A DNA stretch of 64,000 nt from Paenibacillus tritici (GTDB lineage: Bacteria > Bacillota > Bacilli > Paenibacillales > Paenibacillaceae), in the NCBI RefSeq assembly GCF_013204885.1, contig NZ_JABMKX010000003.1, forward strand, positions 310,001-374,000, given 5' to 3'. The number at the start of each line of letters is the position of its first letter. Position 1 is the stretch's first letter. The notes beneath the pieces were generated by a model. It saw nothing but the letters and a program-made list of their open reading frames with translations. It had not been told where the DNA came from and did not search any database. Of this stretch, positions 62,264-64,000 are shown one piece after another. Both the position numbers and the translations under genes were made by a program.

Positions 62264-63151
62264 CTACTCCTTGACTGCCCCCACCATCATGCCGGAGATA
62301 AAGTATCTTTGAAGAATGGGATACATCGCAACAATCGGCAGGGTAGTAATGACAATGGTTGCCAGTTGAACCCCTTTGGTGGTGGTTTCAATTACGACGG
62401 AGCCGCCGATGTTCTGCATGGACTGGGTCTGCGACTGCACAATAATCTCATACAGCTTCATCTGCAGCGGGTACAGTGCCTGATCGGTGATATATAACTT
62501 CGTGGTCATGAAGTCGTTCCATTGCCCCACCCCGTTGAAGAGGGCGATTGTGGCCATAGCGGGCATGGATAGCGGAATGAAGATTTTCAGGAAAATATGC
62601 CAGTCGCCTGCGCCGTCGATCTTAGCCGACTCTTCCAGCGAATCCGGGACGTTCCGGAAAAAATTCATCAGAATCACAACATCGTAATAGCTGAATAACG
62701 CCGGGATAATATACACCCAGAAGCTGTTCAGGAGACCGAGGGATTTAATAAGCAGATAAGTCGGAATCATCCCGCCGGAGAAAAACATCGTAATGACGCC
62801 CATCGCCACATACAGCTTGCGGCCGCGGATATATCTTTTGCTGAGACCGTAGCCGATCATGGCGCAAAAGAACACATGGGTGATGACCCCGATGAGCGTT
62901 TTGGCGACGGAGACAATGAAGGATTGCCCGATGCTGCTGTCATTAAATACCGCCCGGTAATTCTCCAGGGAGAATTCCTTAGACCAGAAGATGAATCCGC
63001 CCTCGGCCAGCGCCTTGCCTGAACTGAGCGATGAAATAATAACGTTCCATAAGGGAACGAGGATAATAACCATGAACACACTGAGCACAATCATATTGAC
63101 CGCATCAAAGATCCGGCTGTCGAGATCTTCTTTAACCACCTTTCGATTCAC
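62264..63151 (-). CDS. LplC-type sugar ABC transporter permease
   Basis: The 295-residue permease has six membrane segments and the EAA loop DSLEESAKIDGAGDWHIFLKIFIPLSMPA (about 187-215). The N-terminal MIVLSVFMVIILVPLWNVIISSLSSG and GKALAEGGFIFWSKEFSLENYRAVF are characteristic of LplC. The start is GTG at 63149-63151, 8 bases behind GGGAGGT. Confidence 0.93.
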   Translation of the reverse strand: MNRKVVKEDLDSRIFDAVNMIVLSVFMVIILVPLWNVIISSLSSGKALAEGGFIFWSKEFSLENYRAVFNDSSIGQSFIVSVAKTLIGVITHVFFCAMIGYGLSKRYIRGRKLYVAMGVITMFFSGGMIPTYLLIKSLGLLNSFWVYIIPALFSYYDVVILMNFFRNVPDSLEESAKIDGAGDWHIFLKIFIPLSMPAMATIALFNGVGQWNDFMTTKLYITDQALYPLQMKLYEIIVQSQTQSMQNIGGSVVIETTTKGVQLATIVITTLPIVAMYPILQRYFISGMMVGAVKE

Positions 63152-63165
63152 ACAAAGACCTCCCT

Positions 63166-64000
63166 CTATAACACCGATTGATTATCGTTCAATTTACTGG
63201 TGACTTTGTTGGCTGTTACGAGCAGGATCACCGACACAATGGAGACACCCAAACCCACGGCGGTGGCATAAGAGAAGTCTCCCTGCGTCATCCCCATGCG
63301 GTATACATAAGAGTTGATAACCTCAGCCTTGGCCCGGTTCTGGGAGTTCATCAGGACCAGCGTCTGATCCAGATTCGAGCCGAGCAGACCGCTTACCGTC
63401 AAAATCAGATTCAGGCTGATAATCGGCTTCATGTTCGGAAGGGTGATGTTCCAGATTTGGCGGAGCCGGCTGGCTCCATCTATTTTGGCCGCTTCATAGT
63501 AGGTCGGATCGATCTTGGCCATAATCGCCAGATACAAAATCGTGCCCCATCCGGCTTCCTTCCAGATATCGGACAGCGTGGCAATCCACCAGTACTTGCC
63601 TGCATCTAGCAGAATGTTGGACGGCTTCGAGATCAGCCCGAGATTCAGCAGCAGCTCATTGAACAGGCCTGAGGTGGAGAACCAGGTGATCAGCATCCCG
63701 CCGAGTACGATCCAGGACAGGAAATGCGGCAGATAGGAGATCGTCTGGACGAATTTTTTGAAGCGGCCCATACTCAGCTCGTAGATCATGATGGCGAGAA
63801 TAATCGGAATGATGAACCCGATCCCCAGCTTCAGGAAGCTGATCCCCAGGGTGTTCACGACCGCATCCCAGAAATATTCGTCAGACAGAATAATCTTGAA
63901 GTTATCCAGTCCCACCCAGGGTGCGGTTGATAGCGTATCAATGACCGTGTAATTCTTGAAGGCGATGCTGAGGCCATAGATCGGTATGTAGCAGAAAATA
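63166..64000 (-). CDS. LplB-type sugar ABC transporter permease (5' end outside window)
   Basis: The open frame runs to the right edge; the visible 277 codons lack the N-terminus. Just inside the edge it reads FCYIPIYGLSIAFKNYTV, followed by PWVGLDNFKIIL, the typical early LplB segment, so an internal GTG at 63915 is not the true start. The EAA loop reads TYYEAAKIDGASRLRQIWNITLPNMKP. It partners the LplC-type product, whose gene begins 14 bases after its stop. Confidence 0.92.
   Translation of the reverse strand, partial: IFCYIPIYGLSIAFKNYTVIDTLSTAPWVGLDNFKIILSDEYFWDAVVNTLGISFLKLGIGFIIPIILAIMIYELSMGRFKKFVQTISYLPHFLSWIVLGGMLITWFSTSGLFNELLLNLGLISKPSNILLDAGKYWWIATLSDIWKEAGWGTILYLAIMAKIDPTYYEAAKIDGASRLRQIWNITLPNMKPIISLNLILTVSGLLGSNLDQTLVLMNSQNRAKAEVINSYVYRMGMTQGDFSYATAVGLGVSIVSVILLVTANKVTSKLNDNQSVL

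Noticed and set aside
1..64000. tRNA, rRNA, insertion sequences, integrases or prophage
   Set aside because: I saw no transposase, integrase, att-like duplication or tRNA cloverleaf sequence when reading both strands.

Overview
The window is a mid-50s %GC stretch of chromosome from a Gram-positive bacterium, most probably a Paenibacillus. Strong AGGAGG-type ribosome binding sites, YesM/YesN two-component pairs, LplA/LplB/LplC-type sugar ABC transporters, many LacI, DeoR and AraC-type regulators, and a large set of cytoplasmic glycoside hydrolases all point that way. This assignment is inferred from gene content and style. I see no rRNA, tRNA, phage, insertion sequence or CRISPR array.

Layout. 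1-5434: a truncated YitT-like membrane protein behind a long leader, a short Crp/Fnr regulator, and the fructose operon fruR-fruK-fruA (minus strand). 5435-13800: housekeeping and stress genes (YflT-like protein, AI-2E family exporter, uracil-DNA glycosylase, RNase H with viroplasmin domain, TetR regulator, two lipoproteins, manganese catalase), interrupted by a 570-base repeat-filled gap at 7511-8078. 13883-15424: AlkC-like DNA glycosylase and a small protein. 15633-22856: a galacturonate/glucuronate operon (LacI regulator, uxaB, uxaA, uxaC, rhamnogalacturonan acetylesterase, sugar isomerase). 23267-29060: an L-fucose operon (fucI, a rhamnulokinase-type kinase, fucA, fucU; minus strand) with a divergent DeoR regulator. 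29065-38918: lactonase-like hydrolase, NAD synthetase, GreA-like protein, methyltransferase, Rrf2 regulator, alpha-L-rhamnosidase and an ABC-F ATPase. 39116-50561: a YesM/YesN two-component pair convergent with a five-gene ABC transporter operon that ends in a large FAD-dependent protein and a protein with a triplicated phage-fibre-like domain. 50862-55881: a GH38 alpha-mannosidase and its LacI repressor, with matching palindromic operators. 56150-59039: a stalk-type secreted protein, a Fur-regulated siderophore-binding lipoprotein and a Gfo/Idh/MocA oxidoreductase. 59201-64000: an LplB-LplC-LplA-GH30 sugar uptake operon cut by the right edge.

Together the genes describe a plant- or soil-polymer scavenger. 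Oligosaccharides are imported by binding-protein transporters, cut inside the cell by GH78, GH38 and GH30 enzymes, deacetylated, and fed into uronate and deoxy-sugar pathways, each locus with its own local repressor.

The least explained material is non-coding or repetitive. There is a candidate structured RNA at about 28036-28235. A hairpin element recurs at three distant intergenic sites (22873, 33688, 50699) with what look like compensating stem changes. Three separate minisatellites lie within 3 kb of the alpha-mannosidase locus, two of them in frame inside genes.
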